Positions 46,308 through 54,764 of a stretch of DNA of 64,000 nucleotides are shown piece by piece. The DNA lies in NCBI RefSeq assembly GCF_042651065.1, contig NZ_JBHSCH010000005.1, forward strand, positions 67,204-131,203, given 5' to 3'. This DNA comes from Pseudoroseomonas aestuarii. GTDB taxonomy: Bacteria; Pseudomonadota; Alphaproteobacteria; Acetobacterales; Acetobacteraceae. The notes under the pieces were generated by a model. That model saw only the letters and a program-made list of their open reading frames with translations, made no database searches and had not been told where the DNA came from. The position numbers were made by a program, and so were the translations under genes. How positions within the stretch are numbered: the first letter of the stretch is position 1; every line of letters starts with the position of its first letter.

Positions 46308-47330
46308 ATGACCTGCACCATTACCGGCCTTTTCGACACCCGCGAGGCGGCGCAGCACGTCGTCGACCACCTGACCAGCCACGATGGGGTGGACCGCAAT
46401 CTTGTCCGCATCCATGGCCGGGAAGAGCAAGCTGCCACGGGGACCATGCAGGGCGAGGAGGACCAGGGCGTCTGGGCATCCCTGAAGAACCTCTTCATGC
46501 CGGACGAGGACCGCTACGCCTATTCCGAGGGCATTCGCCGCGGCGGCATCGTCGTCTCGGTGGAAGTGGTCGACGAACAGGTGGACCACGCCATGGACGT
46601 GTTCGAGAGCAATGGCGCCGTGGATCTCGACTCGCGTGAGGTCGAGTGGCGGGGCAGCGGCTGGAGCGGCTACAACGCCGGCACCTCCGCCTCCACGCCG
46701 AGCATGACCTCCGTGCCGGGCGGTGTCGGCATCGCCTCCGGCGCCGGCATGGGCGGTGGCGCGGTTGCGGCGGGCGGTGACGCGGTCGCCGCGGGCGGCA
46801 TCGCGGGCCTCACCGGCAGCGACCAGGCCGGCAGCGACCGGGTCGGTAGCGGCGGGACCGGCAGCGACCGGATCGGTAGCGGCGGGACCGGCAGCGACCT
46901 GCCGCAGACGAGGCGGGATGCCGCCGTCCTGGGCGGCGAGCGCGACGTGATCCCGGTGGTCGAGGAGCAGCTTCGCGTCGGCAAGCGCGAGACGGAGCGG
47001 GGCCGGGTGCGCGTGCGTTCCTACGTGGTCGAGACCCAGGCGACCGAGCAGGTCTCCCTCCGCGACGAGCATGTCAACGTCGAGCGCCATGCCGTGGACC
47101 GCCCCCTCACCGATGCCGATGACGCCTTCCGCGAGCGTACCATCGAGGCGGTCGAGCATGGCGAGGAGGCGGTCGTTTCCAAGGAGGCCCGGGTCGTCGA
47201 GGAGATCTCGCTGAGCAAGGACGCCAGCCAGCGCCAGGAGACGGTGCACGAGAACCTGCGCCGCCAGGAGGTGGAGGTGGAAGACGACCGCTCCGGCACG
47301 ACGAGCCCGATGCCGCGCAACCCCGCCTGA
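46308..47330 (+). CDS. Two-domain stress protein: general-stress 17M-like domain plus DUF2382
   Basis: This is a 340-residue acidic protein. Residues 1-115 resemble the general stress protein 17M/YflT-type domain (TITGLFDTREAAQHVVDHL, RRGGIVVSVEVVDEQ). Residues 120-210 are a Gly/Ala/Ser-rich linker that contains two copies of a ten-residue unit GSDRxGSGGT. Residues 215-320 form a DUF2382 domain (VIPVVEEQLRVGKRETERG, VRVRSYVVETQATEQVSLR, VERHAVDRPL). It has a GAGGAGAAG ribosome site and follows the short DUF2382 gene, so the two are likely co-expressed. Function unknown beyond a probable stress role. Confidence 0.82.
   Translation: MTCTITGLFDTREAAQHVVDHLTSHDGVDRNLVRIHGREEQAATGTMQGEEDQGVWASLKNLFMPDEDRYAYSEGIRRGGIVVSVEVVDEQVDHAMDVFESNGAVDLDSREVEWRGSGWSGYNAGTSASTPSMTSVPGGVGIASGAGMGGGAVAAGGDAVAAGGIAGLTGSDQAGSDRVGSGGTGSDRIGSGGTGSDLPQTRRDAAVLGGERDVIPVVEEQLRVGKRETERGRVRVRSYVVETQATEQVSLRDEHVNVERHAVDRPLTDADDAFRERTIEAVEHGEEAVVSKEARVVEEISLSKDASQRQETVHENLRRQEVEVEDDRSGTTSPMPRNPA
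46831..46900 (+). repeat. 30-nt tandem repeat inside DUF2382 gene linker
   Basis: Two 30-base copies (46831-46860 and 46861-46890) differ at one position and are followed by a ten-base partial copy; a partial copy also precedes them. The unit is ten codons, so copy-number change would keep the frame and only vary the linker length. Confidence 0.9.
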
Positions 47331-47819
47331 TACCACGACCTCCGGGGGCGGGGCGGCCGGCTCAGGGCACGGCCAGCCCGTGCCGGTCCCGCTTGCGGAG
47401 TGCCGCGGCCAGGCGCGTCTCCTCCTGGCGAGGGCTCGTGCAGCGCCGCATCCGCCGCCGCCCCGGCTGCCGGGGCGGCGTTGGCATGCGTCCCCACCAT
47501 TCCGTGCATGAACCACGCAGGGCGGTGCCGCCCTGGGTGGTTTCCTTCCACTGGCTCCTTCCCTTCCAGCGCCGCCCGCGCCTCCCGCGGCGATGGACGC
47601 GACACATCCGGCGCCCTGGCCAGGTTGCGCTCGGGAGCCAGGCGGTCGCCAGGGCACGGGATGCCTTCCAGCATCGGCTTTCCCGGACAGGCGGCGATGG
47701 CGGCGGCGAGGGGTGGCGGCCGGATTGGATCAGGAATGGTCGGTATCCGGCAGGTATGGTAAAATCTTTTTGCCATAATCTCCGCGCCGGATGGAACAGG
47801 CGCCATCGAGGAGAGCCCC
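47331..47819. other. 489-base intergenic stretch
   Basis: No convincing gene was found here. Several open frames exist on both strands, but their composition (Arg/Pro/Cys-rich) is that of non-coding frames in GC-rich DNA. A GC-rich imperfect repeat around 47455-47485 could form a hairpin. The last 65 bases become AT-richer and hold the putative lldD operator/promoter. Confidence 0.6.
47756..47776 (+). promoter_or_regulatory. Near-palindromic operator upstream of lldD
   Basis: ATGGTAAAA and TTTTGCCAT face each other around TCT (eight of nine pairs match). The site is an AT-rich island in GC-rich DNA, 43 bases before the lldD ATG, and overlaps -10-like hexamers (TAAAAT at 47760, CATAAT at 47774). 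It is probably a repressor or activator site. No regulator gene is adjacent. Confidence 0.5.
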
Positions 47820-49010
47820 ATGCCGCCCGTCACCAACATCGAGGACCTGCGCCGCATCGCACGGCGGCGCATTCCGCGCGCCATCTTCGATTATGCCGAC
47901 CGCGGCTCCTATGACGAGGCGACGCTGCGCGCCAACCGCGACGACCTCTCGGCCCTCAAGCTGCGCCAGCGCGTGATGATTGACGTCTCCGACCGCAGCA
48001 CCGCCAGCACCATGCTGGGCGAGCCGGTGGCCATGCCGGTGGCCATCGCCCCCACCGGGCTGACCGGCCTGTTCCACGCCGATGGCGAGATCCATGGCTG
48101 CCGCGCGGCGCATGCCTTCGGCATTCCCTTCACCCTCTCCACCATGTCGATCTGCTCGATCGAGGATGTGGCGGAGGCGGTGGGCAAGCCCTTCTGGTTC
48201 CAGCTCTACGTGATGCGCGACCGCGGCTTCGCCCGGTCGCTGGTGGAGCGCGCGATCGCGGCCCGGTGCTCGGCGCTGGTGCTGACGCTGGACCTGCAGA
48301 TCCAGGGCCAGCGGCACCAGGACATCAAGAACGGCCTGGCCGTGCCGCCGAAGCTCACCGTGCGGAACATGCTCGACGTGGCGACCAAGCCGCGCTGGGC
48401 GCTGGAAGTGCTGCGCGGCAAGCGCAAGACCTTCGGCAACCTGACCGAGGCGCCGGGCGCCAAGGACGGGATCAACACTCTCTCGCACTGGATCGCCGGG
48501 CAGTTCGATCCCTCCCTCTCCTGGAAGGATGTCGCCTGGATCCGCTCCATCTGGCCGGGCAAGCTGATCCTGAAGGGCGTGCTGGACGTGGACGACGCCC
48601 GCATCGCCGCCGATACGGGGGCGGATGCGCTGGTCGTCTCCAACCATGGCGGGCGGCAGCTCGACGGCGCCCCCTCCTCCATCTCCGTGCTGCCCGCCAT
48701 CGCCGAGGCGGTGGGCGACCGGATCGAGGTGATGTTCGACGGCGGCATCCGCTCCGGCCAGGACGTGATGAAGGCGCTGGCCCTCGGCGCCAGGGGCTGC
48801 ATGATCGGCAAGTCCTGGCTCTACGGGCTGGCGGCGGGCGGCGAGGCGGGCGTCGCCCAGGCGCTGCGGATCATCCGCAAGGAGCTGGATGTCTGCATGG
48901 CGCTGACAGGCGTGAAGGACATCCCCGGCATCACGGCCGAGGTGCTGCACGCGCCGCGCCGGGGCGATGTGGTGCGCTCCGGCGGCTCGCGGCTGGAAGC
49001 GGCGGAGTAG
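47820..49010 (+). CDS. lldD: L-lactate dehydrogenase (FMN-dependent alpha-hydroxy-acid dehydrogenase)
   Basis: This is a 396-residue flavoenzyme that oxidises L-lactate (or a related 2-hydroxy acid) to pyruvate and passes electrons to the respiratory chain, normally at the inner face of the membrane. Typical stretches are FDYADRGSYDEATLRANR, MPVAIAPTGLTGLFHADGE, the catalytic histidine in SNHGGRQLDGAPS with the substrate arginine, and MFDGGIRSGQDVMKALALGA for the phosphate. A GAGGAGAG ribosome site precedes ATG 47820. The upstream palindrome may be its operator. Related oxidases (glycolate, mandelate) share the fold, so substrate is likely but not certain. Confidence 0.9.
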   Translation: MPPVTNIEDLRRIARRRIPRAIFDYADRGSYDEATLRANRDDLSALKLRQRVMIDVSDRSTASTMLGEPVAMPVAIAPTGLTGLFHADGEIHGCRAAHAFGIPFTLSTMSICSIEDVAEAVGKPFWFQLYVMRDRGFARSLVERAIAARCSALVLTLDLQIQGQRHQDIKNGLAVPPKLTVRNMLDVATKPRWALEVLRGKRKTFGNLTEAPGAKDGINTLSHWIAGQFDPSLSWKDVAWIRSIWPGKLILKGVLDVDDARIAADTGADALVVSNHGGRQLDGAPSSISVLPAIAEAVGDRIEVMFDGGIRSGQDVMKALALGARGCMIGKSWLYGLAAGGEAGVAQALRIIRKELDVCMALTGVKDIPGITAEVLHAPRRGDVVRSGGSRLEAAE

Positions 49011-49018
49011 CCGCCGCC

Positions 49019-51085
49019 TCAGGCGGCGCGCAAGGCGGAGAGGAAGCCGTCCATCTGGACGCGCAACCCGCCGGACTGCTGGGCGAGGTCGCCGGCCGCG
49101 CCGCGCACCTCCTCGGCGGCGGCACCGGTGCGCGCGGCATCCTCGCTGACGCCGGCGGCGTGGTGCGAGGCCTCCTGCGTGCCGGAGGCCGCCTCGGCCA
49201 CGGCGCGGCCGATCTCCTGTGTCGCCTCCGCCTGCTGCTGGGCCGCCTCCGCCACGGCGCCGGTCGCATCGTTCAGTTCGCGGATCATCCGCCCGATCTC
49301 GGCAATCGCCTGCACCGTCCGGCCCGTCTCGGCCTGCATGGCGGCGATCTGCTGGCCGATCTCCTCGGTCGCCCGGGCGGTCTGGCTGGCCAGGTTCTTC
49401 ACCTCCCCGGCGACCACGGCGAAGCCCTTGCCGCTCTCCCCGGCCCGCGCCGCCTCGATCGTGGCGTTCAACGCCAGCAGGTTGGTCTGGCCGGCGATGC
49501 CGCTGATGAGTTGCACCACGTCGCCGATCCGGCTTGCCGCCTCGGAGAGGCCGCGCACCGTGCGGTCGGTGTTCGCCGCCGCCTCGGCCGCGGCCTGGGC
49601 GCGGGCGGCGCCGGCGCGCACCTGGCGCGCCACCTCGGCAATGCTGGCGGTCAGCTCTTCCGCCGCCGCCGCCACGGTCTGCACATTGCCGCTGGCCTGC
49701 TCCGAGGCACGCGCCACCGCGGTGGCGCGGCCATTGCCGCTGGCGGCAATGTCCACCATGTTCGCCGCCGTCGAGTCCATGCGCGCCGCCGAGGCCGCCA
49801 GGGTGCGCAGCACCTCCGCCGTCTCCCCCTCGAAGCGGCGCAGCAGCGTGTCCACCCGCTCGGCGCGGGCGAGCTGCTGGCGCTGCTCCTCCTGCTGCGC
49901 CGCCGCCATCGCTTGGCGCTCGGCCGAGTTGGCGCGCAGCGTCTCGATGGCCGAGGCCATGCTGCCAAGCTCGTCCCGGCGGTCACGGCCGGGGACGACC
50001 AGGCTCAGCTCGCCGCCGGCGATGCGCGTGACCAGCTGGGTGAGCGCCTGCAGCGGCAGCACCACCCGGCGCAGCAGCAGCAGCACCGAGATCCCGGCCA
50101 TGGCGGCGGCCAGCATGGCCAGGCCAAGGGCCGCGGCGAGGCGCAGCCGGGCCCTGGCGGCGCCCGCCTCCACCAGCGCCATCGCGCCGTCGAGCGCCGC
50201 GTCGCGCAGCGACAGCATCCGCGCCTGGGCCACGATCGACCAGGGCCGGTACTCCTCCGCCGGCATGGGCCAGATGACAGGGCGCCCCTGCAGGGCCTGC
50301 CAGGCGCGTTCGAGGTGCTGGCGCCAGCGCGGCTCGCTCTCTCCCTGGAAGACGCGGCGCTGCTCCTCCAGCGCCGCCTGAAGCGCCGGGTTGCTCGGCA
50401 GAGCGGCGATCAGGCGCTGCGCCGTCTGCCAAGCCTGCTCCACGCGTCCGGTCTGCTGCAAGGCGGCGTCCATTCCGGCCGCCGTCACCGGCTGGCCGAG
50501 AACCCAGGAGGAGATGGCGGTGTTGCGCCGCCCGGCGAAATCGCGGGCCTCCATCACGGCATTGGCCACCTCCAGCACCAGCCCGGCATCCGGCGCCATC
50601 TCCACCACCTGGCGGGAGGCCGCCGCTGCCAGCCGCGCCATGGTCTCCACGCCGCTGTTGCGGAGCTGCTGGGCGGCGGTGGGCATCGCGGCATCGCGCT
50701 CCGCCAGGGGGCGGCGCATCTCGGCCAGGCTGCGGTCGCGCATCTCCACCACGCGGGCCAGGAGGTCCCGCACCGGGGCGGCGTCGAGCCCGGCGGCGGC
50801 GACGCTCTCCACCGCCTGGCGCAGCAGCCGGTCCGTTTCCGGCGCGGCGCGCTGTGAGCTGGCGATGTCCGGGGCCGGGCTGCGCAGCAGCGGGCTGTAG
50901 GCGCCGACCTCCACGGCTACCGCCGTCTGCGCGCGCTGCGCGTCGCTGACCGCGCGGGTCGCCAGCCCCGCCCGGCTGGCCCGGCTCCAGTCGTCCCACG
51001 CATCGGCGGACTGCCAGAGGGAGGTGATGCCGCCCGTCACGGCCACGCCGCAGAAGCAGACAAGAAAGAAGGTGCGGATACGCAA
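49019..51085 (-). CDS. Transmembrane methyl-accepting chemotaxis protein
   Basis: This is a 688-residue chemoreceptor. It begins with a membrane helix (RTFFLVCFCGVAVTGGITSLW), then a large periplasmic sensor region of about 300 residues that is mostly helical, a second helix (LRLAAALGLAMLAAAMAGISVLLLL), a HAMP segment (VLPLQALTQLVTRIAGGELSL) and the signalling coiled coil with the tip LISGIAGQTNLLALNATIEA. The sensor region resembles nitrate/nitrite-sensor-like helical bundles, but that is weak. The start appears to be TTG at 51085, preceded by AAGGAAG; no ATG or GTG in frame gives the first helix without excess. Converges with lldD. Confidence 0.9.
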   Translation of the reverse strand: MRIRTFFLVCFCGVAVTGGITSLWQSADAWDDWSRASRAGLATRAVSDAQRAQTAVAVEVGAYSPLLRSPAPDIASSQRAAPETDRLLRQAVESVAAAGLDAAPVRDLLARVVEMRDRSLAEMRRPLAERDAAMPTAAQQLRNSGVETMARLAAAASRQVVEMAPDAGLVLEVANAVMEARDFAGRRNTAISSWVLGQPVTAAGMDAALQQTGRVEQAWQTAQRLIAALPSNPALQAALEEQRRVFQGESEPRWRQHLERAWQALQGRPVIWPMPAEEYRPWSIVAQARMLSLRDAALDGAMALVEAGAARARLRLAAALGLAMLAAAMAGISVLLLLRRVVLPLQALTQLVTRIAGGELSLVVPGRDRRDELGSMASAIETLRANSAERQAMAAAQQEEQRQQLARAERVDTLLRRFEGETAEVLRTLAASAARMDSTAANMVDIAASGNGRATAVARASEQASGNVQTVAAAAEELTASIAEVARQVRAGAARAQAAAEAAANTDRTVRGLSEAASRIGDVVQLISGIAGQTNLLALNATIEAARAGESGKGFAVVAGEVKNLASQTARATEEIGQQIAAMQAETGRTVQAIAEIGRMIRELNDATGAVAEAAQQQAEATQEIGRAVAEAASGTQEASHHAAGVSEDAARTGAAAEEVRGAAGDLAQQSGGLRVQMDGFLSALRAA

Positions 51086-51186
51086 GGTGGAGCTTCCTTG
51101 TCCTGGCGGCTCATTCCTCTTGTGCGGCACGAGGTGAAGCAATGGTGAATGCTGTGTCGCCGAGGCATGTGCGGCGCGAGGCCGCC

Positions 51187-51786
51187 TCAGGCGGGCTCGT
51201 AGCGCACGGCGCTGCCATCGTCGCCGCGCATGGTGAAGCCCACCCAGCGGCCGGCGGCGTCGTAGAGCGCCACCATGTCGCGGGCCGGCCAGCGCCAGCG
51301 GGTCATCCCGTCCGCCCGGTCCCGCAGGGGCGGCTCGGTCAGCGGCAGGCCGCTGCCGGCGTCGAAGAGCGGGCGGTCGAGGTGCTCCGGCGCCCACCAG
51401 GAAAGCGGTGCCGCCGTGGCGGGCAGGGCGACGGCCCCCTCCGGCCCGGTGCCGCGCAGCCCCTCGGCGCCGGACCGCAGATCCAGCAGCTGCACCTTGC
51501 CGTCCTTCTCCAGGCGCGAGGCGAAGCCCACCAGCCGCCCGCCCTCCCAGCGCTCGGCATAGTCGTGGTGGTAGCGGAACACGGTGAAGGACAGCAGCTT
51601 CACCTCCAGCGCCACCACGGTGCGCGTCACCCCGCCCGGCTCCACCCGCACGCTGTGGGTGCCGATCTCCCGCCCCTCCCGCAGCACGCGGAAGCGGTAG
51701 CCGCCGGCCGGCATCGCCCCCGCGGGCGGCGCGGCCAGCAGCAGGGCCGGCAGCAGCGGCGCGGCGAGCAGGGCACGGCGGCGCAT
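51187..51786 (-). CDS. DUF6134-type exported protein
   Basis: This is a 199-residue protein with an N-terminal signal peptide (RRRALLAAPLLPALLLAAPPAGA) and a beta-rich mature part (YRFRVLREGREIGTHSVRVE, FTVFRYHHDYAERWEGGRLVGF, RLEKDGKVQLLDL) that matches the DUF6134/DUF3108-like family. The function is unknown; proteins of this type are periplasmic. ATG 51786 overlaps the last base of the SDR stop codon, so the two genes form a unit. Confidence 0.8.
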   Translation of the reverse strand: MRRRALLAAPLLPALLLAAPPAGAMPAGGYRFRVLREGREIGTHSVRVEPGGVTRTVVALEVKLLSFTVFRYHHDYAERWEGGRLVGFASRLEKDGKVQLLDLRSGAEGLRGTGPEGAVALPATAAPLSWWAPEHLDRPLFDAGSGLPLTEPPLRDRADGMTRWRWPARDMVALYDAAGRWVGFTMRGDDGSAVRYEPA

Positions 51787-52523
51787 CAGCCCTTGCTCCG
51801 CAGCGTGGCGCGCCCGCCATCGGCGCCGATGACCTGGCCGCTGATCCAGCCCGCCTCGGGCGAGAGCAGGAAGGCGGCCAGCGCCGCCGCATCCTCCGGC
51901 GTGCCGAGTCGGGGCACCGGGTGGAGCTTCGCGATCGCCTCGGCCATCTGCGCGTTGGCGGTGAGGGGCGCGGCCATCTCGGTGCGCATCAGGCTGGGCG
52001 CGATGGCGTTGACGCGGATGGCGGGCGCCAGCTCGGCGCCCAGCGCCACCACCAGCCCCTCCACGGCGCCCTTGGCGGCGGCGATGGCGGCATGGTTGGG
52101 GAAGCCCGCCCGCGCCGCGATGGAGGAGAACAGCACCACCCCCGCGCCGCCCATCCCCTCGCCGCCCGCCGCCAGCGCCGGCTGCGCGGCCTGGACCGCC
52201 AGCGCGGCGCCCATCGCGTTCAGCCGGAAGGCTTCCAGGAAGTCGGCCGCCGTCAGCCGCTTCAGCGGCTTCAGCGGGATCGAGCCGACGCAGTAGGCCA
52301 GCCCGCCGAGGCGCGGCCCGGCCGCGCCGATGGCGCCGGCCAGCGCCTCCGGGTCGGTCGCGTCGGCGGCGGCATGCGGGGCGCCCGGCCCCCCGGCCAG
52401 CGCCGCCAGCCGCGCCGCGGCGCGGGCGATGAGGAAGGGCTCGTCGCCGCGCGCGGCCAGGCGCCGCGCCAGGGCGCCGCCCACCCCCCCGGTGGCACCG
52501 ATCACCACGATCCGCTCGGCCAT
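51786..52523 (-). CDS. Atypical short-chain dehydrogenase/reductase (no catalytic Tyr)
   Basis: This is a 245-residue Rossmann-fold protein. The cofactor motif is GATGGVGGALARRLAARG, and an asparagine (N102), serine (S133/S134) and lysine (K151) sit in SDR positions. The position of the catalytic tyrosine, four before K151, is isoleucine (I147, in NHAAIAAAKGAVEGL). The C-terminus RVNAIAPSLMRTEMAAPL and GQVIGADGG is normal. It may be a non-classical SDR with another chemistry or a binding role. Start ATG 52523 with GGAGAG six bases before it. It is followed by the DUF6134 gene. Confidence 0.87.
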   Translation of the reverse strand: MAERIVVIGATGGVGGALARRLAARGDEPFLIARAAARLAALAGGPGAPHAAADATDPEALAGAIGAAGPRLGGLAYCVGSIPLKPLKRLTAADFLEAFRLNAMGAALAVQAAQPALAAGGEGMGGAGVVLFSSIAARAGFPNHAAIAAAKGAVEGLVVALGAELAPAIRVNAIAPSLMRTEMAAPLTANAQMAEAIAKLHPVPRLGTPEDAAALAAFLLSPEAGWISGQVIGADGGRATLRSKG

Positions 52524-52668
52524 ACGCATCTCTCCGGTCTCTGTTGCGCCTTCTGCCAGATGGGCGGCCCGCCGCGAAGCGGAACCCCGCGCCGGCCACG
52601 CCCCTGCGCCCCCTTGCCGCGCGCCCTCCCCCGCGACAGATGCCGCGCCGCGTGCCAAACTGCCGAAC

Positions 52669-53202
52669 ATGCGGCAATTGCTCCTGCTACGGCACGCGAA
52701 ATCCTCCTGGGACGATCCCAGCCTGCCGGATCATGCCCGCCCGCTCAATGCGCGCGGGAAACGCGCCGCCGTCGCCATGGCGGGGGTGATGCACGGCCTC
52801 GGCCTGTCGCCGGACATCGTGCTGGTCTCCTCCGCCCGGCGCACCCTGCAGACGCTGGAGGCGCTGGCCCCGCTGCCGGACAGCCCGATGGTGGAGCCGA
52901 TGGACGACCTCTACCTGGCCCCCTGGCAGCGCCTGCTGGAGACGCTGCGCGAGGCGCCGGAGACGGCCCGCAGCCTGCTGCTGATCGGCCACAACCCGGG
53001 CCTGCACGACCTCGCCCTGGCGCTGGCGGGGCCGGCGGGCATGGCCGGCAAGGCGCCCGGCACGCAGCGCCTGGCCGATGGCTACCCCACGGGCGCGCTG
53101 GCCGAGTTCGCCATCGCCGCGCCCTGGCGGCTGCTGGAGGCGGGCGGCGGCCGGCTGGTGCGCTTCGTGGCCCCGAACGACCTGCCGGAAATGGCCGTCT
53201 GA
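52669..53202 (+). CDS. sixA: SixA-type histidine phosphatase
   Basis: This is a 177-residue protein of the histidine phosphatase superfamily. The catalytic signature LLLLRHAKSSWDDP (RHG-type, here RHAKS) is at the N-terminus, ARRTLQTLEAL in the middle and LLIGHNPGLHDLA with the second histidine later. SixA removes phosphate from phosphohistidine in E. coli. It is followed after three bases by a CHAD-domain gene, a pairing seen in other bacteria. Diverges from the SDR gene. Confidence 0.87.
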   Translation: MRQLLLLRHAKSSWDDPSLPDHARPLNARGKRAAVAMAGVMHGLGLSPDIVLVSSARRTLQTLEALAPLPDSPMVEPMDDLYLAPWQRLLETLREAPETARSLLLIGHNPGLHDLALALAGPAGMAGKAPGTQRLADGYPTGALAEFAIAAPWRLLEAGGGRLVRFVAPNDLPEMAV

Positions 53203-53205
53203 ACG

Positions 53206-54702
53206 ATGACCCTGTGCCTTGACCTGACGCTGCCGCCCGAGGCGGCGGCGAAGCTCTGGCGGCATCCCGCCCTGGCCGCGCGCGGCCGGCCGCGCGCCAC
53301 CGCCGAGGCCTGGGACTGGCTGGACAGCGCCGGCGGCACGCTGGCCAAGGCCGGGCTGGCGTTGCGCTCCGCTGCGCGGGGCGGCCGCCGCCTCTGCCCG
53401 CTGCGCGTGCCGGAGGATGAGGCTGCGCGGCCCGGCGCCGCGCCGTCCGGCACCTCCTCCATGGCCGGCCTGTCCCTGCCGGGCACGCCCCTGCCGGAGG
53501 GCACCGTGCTCCCGGCGGACGCGGTGCCGGCGGAAGCGGGCGAGGCGGCGCTGCTGCCCGTCGCGCACTATGCGGGCCGGGTGGCGCAGTCGCCGCCCGA
53601 TGCCGCCGGCGTCGCGCTCCGCTGGCGCACCGGCACGCTGCGCGCGGGCGAGCGGCAACAGGCCGTGGCCTTTCTGACCCTGGAGGGGCCGGCGGAGGCG
53701 GTGCTGGCCGTGGCGACCGCCCTGCCCGGCCTGCCCGCTGCCGCTGGGCTGGACGAGCTGGCGCTGGCCCTGGCGCGCGGCACCCCGCCCCGCCCGCGCC
53801 GCAAGGGCGCGCCCGACCTCGGCGGCGCCACGACGCCGGACGACGCGCTGGCGCTGGCCATCGCCCACCTGACGAATGTGCTGCTGGCGCAGGCGCCGCT
53901 GGCCCGCCCGGAGGCCGGGCCGGAGGCGGTGCACCAGCTCCGCGTCGCCGCCCGCCGGCTGCGTTCCTGCCTGAAGGCCTTCCGCCCGATGCGGGACGGG
54001 CCGGCCCTGCGCGCGCTCGATGCCGGGCTGCGGGACCTAGCGCGGGGGCTGGGCGAGGCGCGCGAATGGGACGTGTTCCTGGGCGGGCTGGGGGCCGAGC
54101 TGGCCACGGTGCTGGGGCCGGACCGGCGCTGGGCGCAATTGCTGCGCGCGGCGGGGCAGCGCCGGCTGGAGGCCTATGCGCGGCTGCGCGCCACCCTGGA
54201 GGGCCCGGCCTTCCACACCCTGGCCTGGCAGGCGGTGCGCCTCGCGGCGATGCGGGACTGGGGGGCGCCGGACGGCGCCGCGGCGGAGGCGCCGCTGCGC
54301 GCCCAGGCGGCCGGGCTGCTGGCGCGCCGCCGCCGCAAGCTGCTCAAGGGCGGGCGGGAGATCGAGTCGCTGGACGACCACGCCCTGCACGAGCTGCGGC
54401 TGGAGGCCAAGAGGCTGCGCTACGTGGCGGAGCTGTTCGCGCCGCTCTGGCCCGGCAAGCCGGCGCGGCGCTTCCTCCGGCGGATCGGCGCGTTGCAGGA
54501 GGCGCTGGGGCTTTCCAACGACACCGTGGCGGCCCGCGCCCTGGTGGCCAGCCTGCAGGGGGGCAAGGGCACGGGCGCGCCGGGCTGGGCGATCGGCCTG
54601 GCGGAAGGCTGGGCGCTCTCGGCGGGGCGCGACACCCGGCCCGCCGCTCTGCGCGCTTGGCGCCGCTTCCTGCGGGCCGAACCCTTCTGGGACGATGGCT
54701 GA
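53206..54702 (+). CDS. CYTH-like / CHAD-domain protein
   Basis: This is a 498-residue protein. The C-terminal half is a CHAD domain, a helical, positively charged polyphosphate-binding fold: EAVHQLRVAARRLRSCLKAF, AREWDVFLGGLGAEL, LHELRLEAKRLRYVAELFAPL and FLRRIGALQEALGLSNDTVA. The N-terminal half (residues 1-200) keeps only traces of the CYTH triphosphate-tunnel fold (MTLCLDLTLPPEAA, RLCPLRVPEDE, AGEAALLPVA) and is probably degenerate. With SixA it suggests a role in polyphosphate or phosphohistidine metabolism, by inference from domain knowledge. ATG 53206 has little spacing, so translation may be coupled. Confidence 0.85.
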   Translation: MTLCLDLTLPPEAAAKLWRHPALAARGRPRATAEAWDWLDSAGGTLAKAGLALRSAARGGRRLCPLRVPEDEAARPGAAPSGTSSMAGLSLPGTPLPEGTVLPADAVPAEAGEAALLPVAHYAGRVAQSPPDAAGVALRWRTGTLRAGERQQAVAFLTLEGPAEAVLAVATALPGLPAAAGLDELALALARGTPPRPRRKGAPDLGGATTPDDALALAIAHLTNVLLAQAPLARPEAGPEAVHQLRVAARRLRSCLKAFRPMRDGPALRALDAGLRDLARGLGEAREWDVFLGGLGAELATVLGPDRRWAQLLRAAGQRRLEAYARLRATLEGPAFHTLAWQAVRLAAMRDWGAPDGAAAEAPLRAQAAGLLARRRRKLLKGGREIESLDDHALHELRLEAKRLRYVAELFAPLWPGKPARRFLRRIGALQEALGLSNDTVAARALVASLQGGKGTGAPGWAIGLAEGWALSAGRDTRPAALRAWRRFLRAEPFWDDG

Positions 54703-54764
54703 GCGCCGGGAGTCTTCAACCGGCGCTTGAATCTCCCCGCCCGGCTGGGTTAACGCTTTGCGGC

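Noticed and set aside
46816..46900. Possible CRISPR-like repeats
   Set aside because: The two units are directly adjacent without spacers and are coding repeats within a linker.
47362..47607. Small minus-strand frame ending EETRLAAALRKRDRHGLAVP
   Set aside because: Only the last 20 or so residues look protein-like; no ribosome site or family match supports it.
52524..52668. Extended N-terminus for the SDR gene
   Set aside because: The frame is open upstream, but the residues are low-complexity and the GGAGAG site points to ATG 52523.
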